A stretch of DNA of 63,887 nt from an uncultured Gammaproteobacteria bacterium (GTDB lineage Bacteria; Pseudomonadota; Gammaproteobacteria; Enterobacterales; Psychrobiaceae). Each line of letters begins with the position of its first letter. Positions within the stretch are counted from its first letter, which is position 1. Below, piece by piece: positions 18,561 through 28,563 of this stretch. The position numbers and the translations under genes were made by a program. Where the stretch lies: NCBI GenBank assembly GCA_937139475.1, contig CAKZQF010000159.1:1-63887 (forward strand). Direction: 5' to 3'. Below the pieces are notes generated by a model. The model made no database searches and was not told where the DNA came from. It saw only the letters and a program-made list of their open reading frames with translations.

Positions 18561-20189
18561 TTAGGACTCTCTGGTGCCGCCATCAACTTCTTCACCGTTA
18601 ATTGATAACGCAATAGCCTCAGCGACTTTAATACCATCAATTGCGGCAGATAGGATACCACCAGCATAACCAGCGCCCTCACCTGCTGGGAATAGCCCTT
18701 GAGTGTTAATACTCTGGAATGAAGCATTACGTTTAATGCTAATTGGCGATGAGGTACGTGTTTCAACTGCCGTTAGCGTCGCATCATCGGTGGCAAAACC
18801 ATGAATTTTACGGTTAAACGCTGGAATTGCTTCACGCAGCGCAACATTACAATACTCTGGTAACAAACCAGTTAAGTCGGTGAGTTTTACGCCCGGCTTG
18901 TATGATGGCTCAACCTCCCCTACCTCATCTGTCGCATTATGCTTCATAAAGTCACCCACCCGCTGCATTGGTGCATCGTAATTCTCGCCACCAAGCTTAA
19001 ATGCGGCACTTTCAAGTTTGCGCTGAAAATCGATACCAGCTAATGGGCCACCTGGGTAATCGCTTGGGTCGATACCAACCACTATCGCACTATTGGCATT
19101 GCGCTCATTACGCGAGTATTGGCTCATGCCGTTGGTAACAACTCGGTTTTCTTCTGACGTTGCCGCAACTACAGTACCGCCAGGACACATACAGAAACTA
19201 TAAACCGAACGTCCGTTTTTACAGTGATGAACCAGCTTGTAATCCGCAGCCCCTAAAATAGGGTGTCCTGCATTTTTACCATAAAGTGCCTCATCAATTA
19301 ATGACTGAGGATGTTCGATACGAAAGCCGACTGAGAATGGCTTTGCTTCAACATAAACGCCTTTATCATGGAGCATTTCAAATGTATCACGGGCACTATG
19401 ACCAATCGCCAAGGCAATATGACTTGATACTATTTTTTCACCCGTTGATAAAGTTAACCCTTTAATCTTGCCATCAACAATATCAAGGTCATCAACGCGG
19501 GAGCTAAAACGAATTTCGCCGCCAAGCTCAATAATCTTGGCGCGCATTTTTTCCACCATGGTCACTAGCTTAAAAGTACCTATGTGTGGCTTGCTAACAT
19601 AAAGTATCTCTTCTGGCGCACCTGCAGCAACAAACTCGTTAAGTACTTTGCGACCATAATGCTTTTTATCTTTTACCTGGCTGTAAAGCTTACCGTCAGA
19701 AAAAGTACCAGCACCGCCCTCACCATATTGCACGTTAGATTCGGTATTTAGGGTACGTTTACGCCAAAATCCAAAAGTATCTTTAGTGCGCTCACGCACC
19801 TCTTTACCACGATCTAAAATAATGGGCTTAAAGCCCATTTGCGCTAAAACCAAGCCAACAAAAATACCACAAGGTCCAAAACCAATAACCACCGGGCGAT
19901 CGCCTAAATCTTCAGGCGCTTTGGTGACAAACTTATATTCCATGTCCGGCGTTAGGCGAATCGACTGATTGCCTTCAAACTTTTCTAACAAAGCCACTTC
20001 ATCTGTCGTCGCTACATCAACCGTATAAAGTAGTACGATATTACGCTTTTTACGCGCATCGATACCACGACGAAATACGGTGTAATCGACTAGCTGCTCT
20101 TCTTTAATTTTAAGCGTGAACATGATGAGGTTTTTCAGATCATCTTCATTGTGATCAAGGTTGAGCTTAAGGTTGGTTAGACGGATCAT
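18561..20189 (-). CDS. Uncharacterised FAD-dependent dehydrogenase (COG2509 type)
   Basis: Protein of 542 residues. An N-terminal extension of about 90 residues (MIRLTNLKLNLDHNEDDLKN onward) precedes a Rossmann FAD-binding domain with PVVIGFGPCGIFVGLVLAQMG, then ESNVQYGEGGAGTFSDGKLYS, a CMCPGG segment and a C-terminal GEGAGYAGGILSAAIDGIKV that closes the FAD site. This layout is that of the COG2509 group of NAD(P)/FAD-dependent oxidoreductases, whose substrate is not known to me. It is the first gene of a leftward pair with the LysE exporter and is divergent from fdxA. Confidence 0.88.
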   Translation of the reverse strand: MIRLTNLKLNLDHNEDDLKNLIMFTLKIKEEQLVDYTVFRRGIDARKKRNIVLLYTVDVATTDEVALLEKFEGNQSIRLTPDMEYKFVTKAPEDLGDRPVVIGFGPCGIFVGLVLAQMGFKPIILDRGKEVRERTKDTFGFWRKRTLNTESNVQYGEGGAGTFSDGKLYSQVKDKKHYGRKVLNEFVAAGAPEEILYVSKPHIGTFKLVTMVEKMRAKIIELGGEIRFSSRVDDLDIVDGKIKGLTLSTGEKIVSSHIALAIGHSARDTFEMLHDKGVYVEAKPFSVGFRIEHPQSLIDEALYGKNAGHPILGAADYKLVHHCKNGRSVYSFCMCPGGTVVAATSEENRVVTNGMSQYSRNERNANSAIVVGIDPSDYPGGPLAGIDFQRKLESAAFKLGGENYDAPMQRVGDFMKHNATDEVGEVEPSYKPGVKLTDLTGLLPEYCNVALREAIPAFNRKIHGFATDDATLTAVETRTSSPISIKRNASFQSINTQGLFPAGEGAGYAGGILSAAIDGIKVAEAIALSINGEEVDGGTRES

Positions 20190-20251
20190 GGCAAATTTCC
20201 AAAGTTACTTAGTTATAGTAAAAAATGTGAGCGAATTATACGTCATTAATA

Positions 20252-20266
20252 CCCCCAGTGGGGGGG
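20252..20266. repeat. C5/G7 homopolymer palindrome between the FAD dehydrogenase and fdxA
   Basis: CCCCC, AGT, then seven G, in an otherwise AT-rich divergent promoter region. It can fold as a short GC stem, and the G-run may be prone to slippage. Confidence 0.5.
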
Positions 20267-20374
20267 AATTATCGGTGGCAGTTGGCAAATTTTCGATAAA
20301 TATTGCCCAGCAATTGAAATTAGCTAATGAGTCGGTATGATCGGCATCAATAGTAGCATTTTGAGAAAAGCACC

Positions 20375-20701
20375 ATGGCCTTTGTGGTTACTGACAATTG
20401 CATTCAATGTAAATACACCGACTGTGTTGCCGTATGTCCGGCTGATGCATTCCATGAGGGACCAAACTTTCTCGCGATCAACCCCATTGATTGCATCGAT
20501 TGTGATTTGTGCACACCAGAGTGCCCTGCCAATGCAATTTTCCAGGAAGATGAGCTACCAGCAGGTCAAGAGCAGTTTACTGCGCTTAACGCCGAACTTT
20601 GTCAGGTTTGGCCCAAAATAACCGAAGTTATTGCGCCGCCGAGCGACGCTGATAAACACAATGGCACACCAAATAAAATTAACAATCTCATTATCGACTA
20701 G
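20375..20701 (+). CDS. fdxA: Ferredoxin FdxA (3Fe-4S / 4Fe-4S)
   Basis: Ferredoxin of 108 residues of the seven-iron type. The first cluster pattern is [18 protein letters not shown], with the cysteine arrangement usual for the mixed [3Fe-4S]/[4Fe-4S] proteins, and the second is [18 protein letters not shown]-terminal extension of about 50 residues is typical of FdxA. It is a soluble low-potential electron carrier. The downstream DMT transporter starts two bases after the fdxA stop, so they form an operon. The partner enzyme is not identified; the divergent FAD dehydrogenase is a speculative candidate. Confidence 0.94.
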   Translation: MAFVVTDNCIQCKYTDCVAVCPADAFHEGPNFLAINPIDCIDCDLCTPECPANAIFQEDELPAGQEQFTALNAELCQVWPKITEVIAPPSDADKHNGTPNKINNLIID

Positions 20702-20703
20702 CC

Positions 20704-21558
20704 ATGACCTATTTAAGCGCTGTTACCCTGCTATGGGCATTCTCTTTTAGCCTCATTGGCGTCTATCTTGCGGGGCAAGTGGACGCTTGGTTTTCAGCAT
20801 TGACACGAATCGCGCTTGCAGGGCTGGTTTTCTTACCACTGCTGAGATTAAAGAATCTCAACCCTAAGTTAGCTATGCAACTGATGACTGTTGGCGCTTT
20901 TCAACTGGGCTTGATGTACTGTTTTTACTATCAATCATTCCTCTATTTAAGTGTGCCTGAGGTTTTACTCTTTACGGTGCTAACGCCTATTTACGTCACG
21001 CTGCTCTATGATCTGGGCAATAAGCAATTTCAGCTCAAGTACTTGCTTAGTGCAGTGTTGGCCGTTTTTGGTGCAATCACAATAAAATATCAGGGCATAA
21101 ACGAAGGCTTCTTGATAGGCTTTGTTATTGTGCAAGGAGCAAACCTTAGCTTTGCCATTGGCCAAGTCGCCTATAAACGCCTAATCGAAACGCAAACGGC
21201 TCCCTTAAAACAATCCAGTGTATTTGCGCTATTTTATCTCGGGGCAGCCATTGTTGCGCTGCCAATGTTTTTAATTTTTGGCGATATGACAAAGCTACCT
21301 GCGACAAACACGCAATGGCAGGTCTTGATATACCTCGGTATCGTTGCCTCGGGGCTTGCCTACTTCTTATGGAATAAAGGGGCCGTTTTAGTTACTTCTG
21401 GCACTTTAGCGGTAATGAACAATGCACTGGTACCTTTGGGCTTGGTAGTCAACCTTATTATATGGAATCGTGATGTCGATATTGCTCGACTAATCCTTGG
21501 TGGCCTGATCATCGCCTTCTCCGTTTGGGTCTGTACCCGCACCTCAAAACAGGTATAA
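20704..21558 (+). CDS. DMT-superfamily transporter (EamA family)
   Basis: Inner-membrane protein of 284 residues with about ten hydrophobic helices in two EamA repeats (first about 5-130, second about 140-280). Segments such as YLSVPEVLLFTVLTPIYVTLLYDL and VASGLAYFLWNKGAVLVTSGTL fit drug/metabolite exporters of the EamA type. The substrate is unknown. Translationally linked to fdxA by a two-base gap. Confidence 0.88.
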   Translation: MTYLSAVTLLWAFSFSLIGVYLAGQVDAWFSALTRIALAGLVFLPLLRLKNLNPKLAMQLMTVGAFQLGLMYCFYYQSFLYLSVPEVLLFTVLTPIYVTLLYDLGNKQFQLKYLLSAVLAVFGAITIKYQGINEGFLIGFVIVQGANLSFAIGQVAYKRLIETQTAPLKQSSVFALFYLGAAIVALPMFLIFGDMTKLPATNTQWQVLIYLGIVASGLAYFLWNKGAVLVTSGTLAVMNNALVPLGLVVNLIIWNRDVDIARLILGGLIIAFSVWVCTRTSKQV

Positions 21559-21655
21559 CAATTGCTTTGTTATTTAAATGACTGTCTTTAAGATGTACTT
21601 ATGACAAGCATTGCGATAAAACTATTATTAATACCACCAAAAATAGGTAACCAAC

Positions 21656-22132
21656 ATGAATAAACCACAACGGGAATTGACCCTTCGATTTTTAGCCGAA
21701 CCACAAGATGTCAACTTCGGTGGCAAAGTGCATGGCGGCGCCGTGATGAAATGGATCGATCTCGCGGCTTATGCCACTGCGGCAGGTTGGAGTGGCCGCT
21801 ATTGTATTACGGCCTATGCAGGTGGCATCCGCTTTGTTGCGCCAATTCATGTGGGCAGCCTAGTTGAAGTATCTGGCAAGGTCATTTTAACCGGCCGCTC
21901 GTCCATGCACATCGCATTGGAAGTTAGCGCTTGTGATCCAAAGTCCCTCAATAAGCGCCTAACCACTCACTGTATCGTGATAATGGTTGCAGTCGATGAA
22001 CACGGTGAAGCCATTGAGGTGCCAGCGTGGGAGCCTGAAACAGAAGCAGATAAGAAGCAGCATGATGCTGCACTTAAACTGATGGAAATGCGTAAACAAA
22101 TTGGCGAAGAAATGCAGATATTTGTTGAATAA
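21656..22132 (+). CDS. Acyl-CoA thioesterase (hotdog fold)
   Basis: Single hotdog-domain protein of 158 residues. The N-terminal LRFLAEPQDVNFGGKVHGGAVMKWIDLAAY contains the conserved helix and Asp expected in YciA/BACH-type acyl-CoA hydrolases; GGIRFVAPIHVGSLVEVSGKV is the central strand region. Such enzymes hydrolyse acyl-CoA to free acid and CoA in the cytoplasm. Chain-length preference cannot be told. Monocistronic, convergent with the HD-GYP gene. Confidence 0.88.
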   Translation: MNKPQRELTLRFLAEPQDVNFGGKVHGGAVMKWIDLAAYATAAGWSGRYCITAYAGGIRFVAPIHVGSLVEVSGKVILTGRSSMHIALEVSACDPKSLNKRLTTHCIVIMVAVDEHGEAIEVPAWEPETEADKKQHDAALKLMEMRKQIGEEMQIFVE

Positions 22133-22192
22133 GCTTTAACGCCATAAATGTAATCATGGCGCTAAAGCCCAATAGCAAGTCTCACTGTTTAG

Positions 22193-23698
22193 TTAGTCGC
22201 CGGCACTATCTTTAAATTGTGCAGCAATATTAACAAACTGTTGCTCGCACACTTCAAAGGCAGCCACTATACGCGGATCAAAGTGACTGCCACAGCCTGC
22301 AAGGATAATCTCTTTTGCTTTGTCATGGCTAAACGCTGGCTTATAAACACGCTTACTTAGTAGAGCATCATAAACATCGGCTAGTGCCATTAAACGACCA
22401 GATAACGGAATATCATCACCAGCCAATTGGTTGGGGTAGCCACTGCCGTCCCACTTCTCATGATGTGTCAACGCAATTTCTCGAGCATAGCGCAAAAACG
22501 AATTGCTACCCAATTGTTGCTCGGCCACCAGCAATGCATCGTTACCAATTTGAGCATGAGTTTTCATGATCTCAAACTCTTGCTCGGTCAATTTACCCGG
22601 TTTTAGTAAAATACTATCAACAATGCCGACCTTGCCTACGTCATGTAAAGGAGCCGATTTGTAATAAAGCTCAATGACTTCTTCATTTAGAACATCACAA
22701 AAATCCTCGTGCGAAGATAGCTCTTGCGCTAATACCTTGACATAACGTTGGGTTCTTAAGATATGTGCGCCCGTCTCATTATCGCGGGTTTCTGCCAATG
22801 ATGCTAACGCTAAGATAGATGCATCGCGAGTAATTTTTAATTGTGACTGGTAATCCAATAATCCTGCGATCATTAGGTTTGTGCCCGAAGCCATCTGACC
22901 AAACTCATCTTGGCTGACCACTGGTACCTGTTGACTAAGATCCCCTTTAGCTACAGCCTCCATCACTTGAGTTTGATGGCAAAGGTAAATATTAAGGTTA
23001 TTTGTATAAGATAAAATAATAACAATTGCATAGCCCATCAAAACACCAATGATCACTGCTATCTCATACATTATCTTAGCACTGGCTTCTTTACGCAGCA
23101 CATGTTCAGAAGTATCAAGAATCCAAGTGAGATCCTGATTAATCACCAAAAACAGCACTAAGCCTAAAGCGATCAGTAAAGTAATCGCCATCACTGTAAA
23201 CTTATTAACAAATGACATGAATTGTTTGCCAAGGGTTAGGTGCTGGCCAAGAGAGATCATTTGCTTAATTGTGTTGCGCTCTGTTGCTAGCGCCAAGTGT
23301 GTCGCTACAAATAACCCCAGCAATGAAATACCAATTACCGCTTTAGTATTACTGTGCCAAGGCGCGCCAAAAACAAAATAATTAACGACAACAAGCCCGA
23401 TGGCTGCAAGCAAAAATAACCCAAGATCCATATTAAATGAGGTGGCTACGCGCTGCTGATAAGGTCTTGCCTGCAGCGTTGAAGTTAGCGCAAGTCTTAT
23501 TGCATACGCAATAAACATTGGAAACATAAGGTGAAGTGAAGAATATGTCTCCATGATACTACATACTTGATGCCCATAGATGGCAAATACCATACTAGCA
23601 AAAGCATAATGGATTAAGACGGTTGAGTGCTCGGGCAAAGACATACCAGCAAGCATATCTGGCGATACTTCATCGATGGTGATATTTGTATAATTCAT
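22193..23698 (-). CDS. Membrane HD-GYP domain protein (probable cyclic-di-GMP phosphodiesterase)
   Basis: Protein of 501 residues: about six hydrophobic segments in residues 25-230, a HAMP-like linker at about 230-285 (MEAVAKGDLSQQVPVVSQDEFGQM), then an HD-GYP domain at about 300-490. The HD pair is in SAPLHDVGKVGI, a further metal site in ALTHHEKWDGSGYPNQLAG, and the GYP triplet is intact, so hydrolysis of cyclic-di-GMP is likely. The membrane part has no recognised sensor fold. Monocistronic, with no partner at hand; a class I cyclic-di-GMP riboswitch is found 38 kb away in the same window. Confidence 0.9.
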   Translation of the reverse strand: MNYTNITIDEVSPDMLAGMSLPEHSTVLIHYAFASMVFAIYGHQVCSIMETYSSLHLMFPMFIAYAIRLALTSTLQARPYQQRVATSFNMDLGLFLLAAIGLVVVNYFVFGAPWHSNTKAVIGISLLGLFVATHLALATERNTIKQMISLGQHLTLGKQFMSFVNKFTVMAITLLIALGLVLFLVINQDLTWILDTSEHVLRKEASAKIMYEIAVIIGVLMGYAIVIILSYTNNLNIYLCHQTQVMEAVAKGDLSQQVPVVSQDEFGQMASGTNLMIAGLLDYQSQLKITRDASILALASLAETRDNETGAHILRTQRYVKVLAQELSSHEDFCDVLNEEVIELYYKSAPLHDVGKVGIVDSILLKPGKLTEQEFEIMKTHAQIGNDALLVAEQQLGSNSFLRYAREIALTHHEKWDGSGYPNQLAGDDIPLSGRLMALADVYDALLSKRVYKPAFSHDKAKEIILAGCGSHFDPRIVAAFEVCEQQFVNIAAQFKDSAGD

Positions 23699-24046
23699 AT
23701 TGTTATGCTCTCAAATTTATCGACATTCATGGCCAAAGGGATAATCTGACGATCATCAATTATAAAAAATAGACTGCGATTTTAGAACGTTGTAAGAGGT
23801 GACCGACAAAACAAAAATAATACTTCATTATTAAGAAAAATAATAAATTAATGACTTCATATCATCAAGAAATAAACCACAGTTAATCTCAGCGCAACAC
23901 AGTTTCTGCGCCTTAGCCAAATAAAATGCTAAATAGAAAGGATACGAAAATTAAATAATGCTTTTTAAGTTAACAGCTAACTGAATTATAAGCATAAAAA
24001 AAGGCTGATAACTATCAGCCTTTTCATCAAACACACTCAATCGTGG
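23699..24046. other. Gap between the HD-GYP gene and typA
   Basis: AT-rich 348-base gap between two leftward genes. Apart from the typA terminator at 23996-24024 I see no gene or clear regulatory motif. It should contain the promoter of the HD-GYP gene, but no confident -35/-10 pair was found. Confidence 0.6.
23996..24024 (-). terminator. Intrinsic terminator of typA
   Basis: GGCTGAT/ATCAGCC stem (24003-24009 and 24014-24020) with a four-base loop. On the minus strand it is followed by seven T. It lies about 25 bases beyond the typA stop; the short T-run on the other side could make it bidirectional. Confidence 0.85.
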
Positions 24047-25873
24047 TTAACGATTAGCACGCTTACGTTCGTTTTCTTTAAGTAGTTTCTTACGAATACG
24101 AATGCTTTCAGGTGTTACTTCAACTAGCTCATCATCATCGATAAACTCTAGCGCTTGCTCAAGCGTGTAGATAATTGGCGGCGTAAGAACCTGCGCATCA
24201 TCAGTACCAGATGAACGAACGTTAGTAAGTTGCTTACCTTTCAATGCATTTACAGTTAAGTCATTGTCACGGCTATGAATACCTAGTACCTGACCTTCGT
24301 AGATTTCTTCAGCATGCTGAGTGAATAGACGACCACGTTGTTGTAGGTTAAACAATGCGTAAGTTAAGGCTTTACCTGTCGCGTTTGAGATAAGAACACC
24401 GTTAGAACGTTGGCCAATGTCGCCGCCTTTGTGCTCTGCGTACTCTTCAAACGTGTGGTATAGCAAACCAGAACCAGAAGTCATAGACATGAATTCTGTT
24501 TGGAAACCAATAAGACCACGTGATGGCATATCAAAATCGATACGTACACGGCCTTTACCGTCCAGTTGCATATCAGTCATAACCGCTTTACGGATGCCAA
24601 GTTTTTCCATCACAGTCCCTTGATGCTCTTCTTCAACATCAACTGTAACTTTTTCCATAGGTTCCATTTTCACGCCATCAACATCTTTGATGATTACTTC
24701 AGGGCGAGAAATAGCAAGTTCAAAACCTTCACGACGCATGTTTTCGATTAACACGCCTAGGTGAAGTTCACCACGACCTGATACACGGAATTTATCCGGA
24801 TCATCACCTTGCTCAACACGTAATGCCACATTATGAACCAATTCTTGCTCTAAACGTTCAGCAATATTACGTGAAGTAACAAATTTACCCTCTTTACCAG
24901 CAAACGGTGAGTTGTTTACTTGGAAGGTCATAGTTACGGTTGGCTCGTCAACACTTAGAGCAGGAAGTGGCTCAACATTATCAACTGCACAAATAGTGTC
25001 AGAGATCTTTAGCTCGCCAAGACCAGTAATAGCAACGATGTTACCCGCATGCGCTTCATCAACTTCATCACGATCGAGTCCTAGGTAACCTAGTACTGTA
25101 CCTACTTTACCCTTACGAGTAGAGCCATCAGCCATAGAAACAATAACTTGTTGATTTGGCTTAACGATACCGCGCTTGATACGGCCAACACCGATTACAC
25201 CAACGTATGAGTTGTAATCAAGTTGAGAGATTTGCATTTGGAAATCACCTGAAGAATCAGCATCTGGTGCAGATACATCTTCAAGGATTGCATCAAATAA
25301 TGGGTTCATGTTATCTGACTCAACGTCTAGATCGTCAGTTGCCCAACCGTTGATTGCTGAGGCGTAAACCACTTTAAAGTCTAGCTGCTCATCAGTCGCA
25401 CCTAAGTTGTCGAACAAATCAAAGATTTGATCCATAACCCAATCAGGACGAGCACCAGGACGGTCAATCTTGTTAATTACAACGATTGGCTTTAGGCCTT
25501 GAGCAAATGCTTTTTGCGTTACGAAACGTGTTTGTGGCATCGGACCATCAACCGCGTCAACGAGCAGTAGAACCGAATCAACCATCGACATAATACGCTC
25601 TACTTCACCACCGAAATCGGCGTGTCCTGGAGTATCGACGATATTGATACGGTGATCATTCCAGTTAATAGCAGTAGGTTTTGCCAAGATGGTAATACCA
25701 CGCTCTTTCTCAAGATCGTTTGAATCCATTACACGCTCTTCAGCTTCGCCGCGTGATTCAACCGTACCAGATTGGCCCAACAATTTGTCAACAAGGGTAG
25801 TTTTACCGTGGTCAACGTGAGCAATGATTGCAACGTTACGCAACTTGCTGATATCAGTAATATTATTTGACAT
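24047..25873 (-). CDS. typA: Translational GTPase TypA/BipA
   Basis: Elongation-factor-like GTPase of 608 residues, matching E. coli BipA in length. G1 is AHVDHGKTT near residues 19-27, the switch I region has RGITILAK, G3 is DTPGHADF, and G4 is NKID. Domain II, an EF-G-like domain, and the C-terminal TypA-specific domain ([20 protein letters not shown]) follow. TypA binds the ribosome and supports assembly and stress growth, notably in the cold. Monocistronic, divergent from glnA. Confidence 0.97.
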   Translation of the reverse strand: MSNNITDISKLRNVAIIAHVDHGKTTLVDKLLGQSGTVESRGEAEERVMDSNDLEKERGITILAKPTAINWNDHRINIVDTPGHADFGGEVERIMSMVDSVLLLVDAVDGPMPQTRFVTQKAFAQGLKPIVVINKIDRPGARPDWVMDQIFDLFDNLGATDEQLDFKVVYASAINGWATDDLDVESDNMNPLFDAILEDVSAPDADSSGDFQMQISQLDYNSYVGVIGVGRIKRGIVKPNQQVIVSMADGSTRKGKVGTVLGYLGLDRDEVDEAHAGNIVAITGLGELKISDTICAVDNVEPLPALSVDEPTVTMTFQVNNSPFAGKEGKFVTSRNIAERLEQELVHNVALRVEQGDDPDKFRVSGRGELHLGVLIENMRREGFELAISRPEVIIKDVDGVKMEPMEKVTVDVEEEHQGTVMEKLGIRKAVMTDMQLDGKGRVRIDFDMPSRGLIGFQTEFMSMTSGSGLLYHTFEEYAEHKGGDIGQRSNGVLISNATGKALTYALFNLQQRGRLFTQHAEEIYEGQVLGIHSRDNDLTVNALKGKQLTNVRSSGTDDAQVLTPPIIYTLEQALEFIDDDELVEVTPESIRIRKKLLKENERKRANR

Positions 25874-26140
25874 TTTTTTCGCCTAAACAGGAATAACCTG
25901 ACAATGGTGTCGTTATTCATAAACCATAAAGACCAATATCGCTCCTTGATTAGACTCAAATAAAAGCGCGATACTGGTACAAAAATTAGGCGGCGAATTC
26001 TACAGGCTTACGCACCTAAAAGCTATCTATTTACACCCCAAAACCAATAATTGTACAAAAAACTACCGTTTATTAGAGTTAGGCCACACTTCCCAATAAG
26101 CGCTAAGGCAAGATGTTCAGCAGCGGCGCACCACCTTCAC

Positions 26141-26156
26141 GCACCAACTTAGTGCA
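26141..26156 (+). promoter_or_regulatory. NtrC-binding site upstream of glnA
   Basis: GCACCAACTTAGTGCA fits the NtrC consensus GCACCA-N4-TGGTGC with one variant base. Additional half-sites GCACCA (26128-26133) and GGTGCA (26173-26178) flank it. It is centred about 95 bases before the -24 element, a usual enhancer distance for glnA. Confidence 0.8.
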
Positions 26157-26242
26157 AACGCAGGATCTTATTGGTGCAATACAGTTTTTGTAACTCGTCA
26201 CAGCTTTGTGAATAGCAAGTTAATTCAATAACTTGAATAAAT

Positions 26243-26258
26243 GGCATAGTTCTCGCTT
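26243..26258 (+). promoter_or_regulatory. Sigma-54 promoter of glnA
   Basis: TGGCATAGTTCTCGCT has GG and GC at the -24/-12 spacing and resembles the consensus TGGCAC-N5-TTGC. Start of transcription would be about 26268, some 40 bases before the ATG. Together with the NtrC site upstream and ntrBC downstream it indicates induction under nitrogen limitation. Confidence 0.8.
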
Positions 26259-26308
26259 TATGAAAAACAATTGAATTACGTACGACTTAAATTTAAAGGA
26301 AACAACAG

Positions 26309-27718
26309 ATGTCTATTGAAAATGTTTTAGAGTTAATTAAAGAAAATGACGTAAAATTTATTGATTTACGTTTTACTGATACTAAGGGTAAAGAGCAACA
26401 CATCAGCATCCCATCACACCAAATCGATGAAGATTTCTTCGAAGATGGCAAAATGTTCGACGGTTCATCTATCGCTGGTTGGAAAGCTATCAACAACTCT
26501 GACATGGTAATGATGCCTGATGCTGCTACTGCTGTATTAGACCCATTCACAGACATCCCAACACTTAACATTCGTTGTGATATCTTAGAACCAGACACGC
26601 TGCAAGGCTACGATCGTGACCCACGTTCTGTTGCTAAGCGCGCAGAAGAATACATGCGTAGCGCTGGTTTTGCTGATAACGTATTATTCGGCCCAGAGCC
26701 AGAGTTTTTCCTATTTGACGACGTAAAGTATTCAAATGAAATGAACGGCGCATCTTACTCTATCGATGATAAGGAAGCATGCTGGAACTCAAACACTCAT
26801 TATGAAGAAGGTAACACGGGTCACCGTCCTGGCGTTAAAGGCGGCTACTTCCCAGTATCTCCAGTAGATTCTTCACAAGATATCCGTAGCGCTATGTGTA
26901 TGCTAATGGATCAAATGGGCCTAGTTGTTGAAGCACATCACCATGAAGTTGCAACAGCTGGTCAAAATGAAATCGCTTGTCGCTTCAACACTATCGTTGA
27001 AAAAGCTGATGAAATTCAAATTTACAAATACGTTGTACATAACGTTGCACACGAGTTTGGCAAAACGGCTACCTTTATGCCTAAGCCACTAACTGGCGAT
27101 AACGGTTCTGGTATGCACTGTCACATGTCTCTTGCTAAAGGTGATGAAAACCTTTTCGCTGGCGACAAGTACGGCGGCCTATCTGAAATGGCACTTTACT
27201 ACATCGGTGGTATCATCAAGCATGCTAAAGCATTGAACGCATTTACAAATGCTTCAACTAACTCATACAAGCGTCTTGTTCCAGGATTTGAAGCGCCAGT
27301 TATGCTAGCTTACTCTGCGCGTAACCGTAGTGCATCGATTCGTATCCCAGTGGTACCATCACCAAAAGCACGTCGTATTGAAGTTCGTTTCCCTGATCCA
27401 ACGGCTAACCCATACTTATCATTTGCTGCACTACTAATGGCTGGCCTTGACGGAATCAAAAACAAGATCCACCCTGGCGATGCAATGGATAAAGATCTTT
27501 ACGACCTTCCTGCTGAAGAAGCTGCTGAAATCCCAACAGTTGCAGAATCATTCGGCGAAGCGCTTGATGCACTTAAAGCTGACAACGACTTCCTAACCGA
27601 AGGCGGCGTATTCTCTAAAGATGCAATCGAAGCTTACATCGAGCTGAAATCTCAAGAAGTAGAGCGTCTAAATCTATCTGTTTCTCCAGTAGAGTTCGAG
27701 ATGTACTACAGCGTTTAA
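26309..27718 (+). CDS. glnA: Glutamine synthetase type I
   Basis: Dodecameric GSI-beta type enzyme of 469 residues, the length of the E. coli protein. It joins ammonia to glutamate with ATP. Motifs include [11 protein letters not shown] near residue 50, the [10 protein letters not shown] segment, the ATP site [20 protein letters not shown], and the adenylylation tyrosine in [11 protein letters not shown] (Y398), so activity should be controlled by GlnE. The C-terminus EFEMYYSV is typical. Followed by a strong terminator and, further on, DUF4124 and ntrBC genes. Confidence 0.98.
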   Translation: MSIENVLELIKENDVKFIDLRFTDTKGKEQHISIPSHQIDEDFFEDGKMFDGSSIAGWKAINNSDMVMMPDAATAVLDPFTDIPTLNIRCDILEPDTLQGYDRDPRSVAKRAEEYMRSAGFADNVLFGPEPEFFLFDDVKYSNEMNGASYSIDDKEACWNSNTHYEEGNTGHRPGVKGGYFPVSPVDSSQDIRSAMCMLMDQMGLVVEAHHHEVATAGQNEIACRFNTIVEKADEIQIYKYVVHNVAHEFGKTATFMPKPLTGDNGSGMHCHMSLAKGDENLFAGDKYGGLSEMALYYIGGIIKHAKALNAFTNASTNSYKRLVPGFEAPVMLAYSARNRSASIRIPVVPSPKARRIEVRFPDPTANPYLSFAALLMAGLDGIKNKIHPGDAMDKDLYDLPAEEAAEIPTVAESFGEALDALKADNDFLTEGGVFSKDAIEAYIELKSQEVERLNLSVSPVEFEMYYSV

Positions 27719-27741
27719 TCAATAGCATTAAATAGCTTACC

Positions 27742-27768
27742 AAGCCCGCATTTAGCGGGCTTTTTTAT
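27742..27768 (+). terminator. Intrinsic terminator of glnA
   Basis: AGCCCGC/GCGGGCT stem with a five-base loop and a six-T run, about 25 bases after the stop. It insulates glnA from ntrBC, which therefore need read-through or their own promoter. Confidence 0.9.
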
Positions 27769-27889
27769 TGCTCTTAAACTGTCCTGAATGACGGAGCATA
27801 GCTGCTATAAACACCTCCTAGATTGAATTATCCAACAAAAGCATTCATAGTTAATAACTAAGTCAACATCTTATTACGGGTTAAACGCT

Positions 27890-28432
27890 ATGCGTAAGAT
27901 TATCGTTATCTCTATTGCTTTATTGTGCCTATTACATGTCTTAGCGTTACAAGCTGGCACTATCTATAAAAAAGTAAATAAAAACGGATCGGTAGAGTAT
28001 TCTGATAAGCCTTTTCCTGGCGCGAAAAAAATAATCCTTAAAGATATTAATAGTCAAACAACCTTGCCACAGTATACGCCACCAAAATCAACAACTGGCG
28101 ACAGCAAAAAGCGCGACAAGCAACGTGACAAAAATGCAAACATTAGTATCACCAGCCCAGTGCATGGCGATACTATCCGTAATAACGAAGGCAACTTCAC
28201 TGTTTTGGTGCAAAAACAAGGTAAAAAAGCAAAGCGCTATAAAACCCAAATTCTAATTAATGGCACTCCCCAAGGAGAACCAACCCAAGCATCTGTTATT
28301 AAACTAAAAAATATAGATAGAGGCGAGTTAAAAATTAAAGCTCAACTTATTTCAAGCTCTGGCAAAATTCTTGCAACAACTAAAGAAACGGTAGTGTACC
28401 TGCATAGAGTTTCGATAATTCGCAATAATTAA
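27890..28432 (+). CDS. DUF4124 domain protein, exported
   Basis: Protein of 180 residues with an N-terminal signal peptide (about 1-22) and a DUF4124 domain directly after it (AGTIYKKVNKNGSVEYSDKPFPGAKKI, about 22-50). A basic, low-complexity linker is followed by a beta-rich C-terminal part (ITSPVHGDTIRNNEGNFTVLVQ) that resembles a small Ig-like domain. Function is unknown. I recall similar DUF4124 genes beside ntrB in other gammaproteobacteria; any link with nitrogen control is not established. Confidence 0.85.
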   Translation: MRKIIVISIALLCLLHVLALQAGTIYKKVNKNGSVEYSDKPFPGAKKIILKDINSQTTLPQYTPPKSTTGDSKKRDKQRDKNANISITSPVHGDTIRNNEGNFTVLVQKQGKKAKRYKTQILINGTPQGEPTQASVIKLKNIDRGELKIKAQLISSSGKILATTKETVVYLHRVSIIRNN

Positions 28433-28563
28433 GATGCATTGAGCAATATTGGCGCTTGTTTTTGCCAAATATCTAGCAGCCGTCGCGCATAACAATATCG
28501 GTCGCACCAACTTGGTGCGCGTGGTATTGTTGTTGATATAACTTGGTTTTGGTTGGAGTAAGC

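Larger units (their letters stand above)
25874..26308. other. Divergent regulatory gap typA/glnA
   Basis: The 435-base gap holds the NtrC site (26141-26156) and sigma-54 promoter (26243-26258) of glnA. The left part presumably holds the typA promoter, which I could not fix. No small gene was recognised. Confidence 0.7.

Noticed and set aside
20337..20621. 94-codon frame overlapping fdxA in another frame
   Set aside because: Shadow of the certain ferredoxin gene, which has two complete cysteine motifs.
26190..26215. CRP-like site upstream of glnA (TGTAA, CTCG, TCACA)
   Set aside because: Spacing between half-sites is four bases instead of six and the left half is imperfect.
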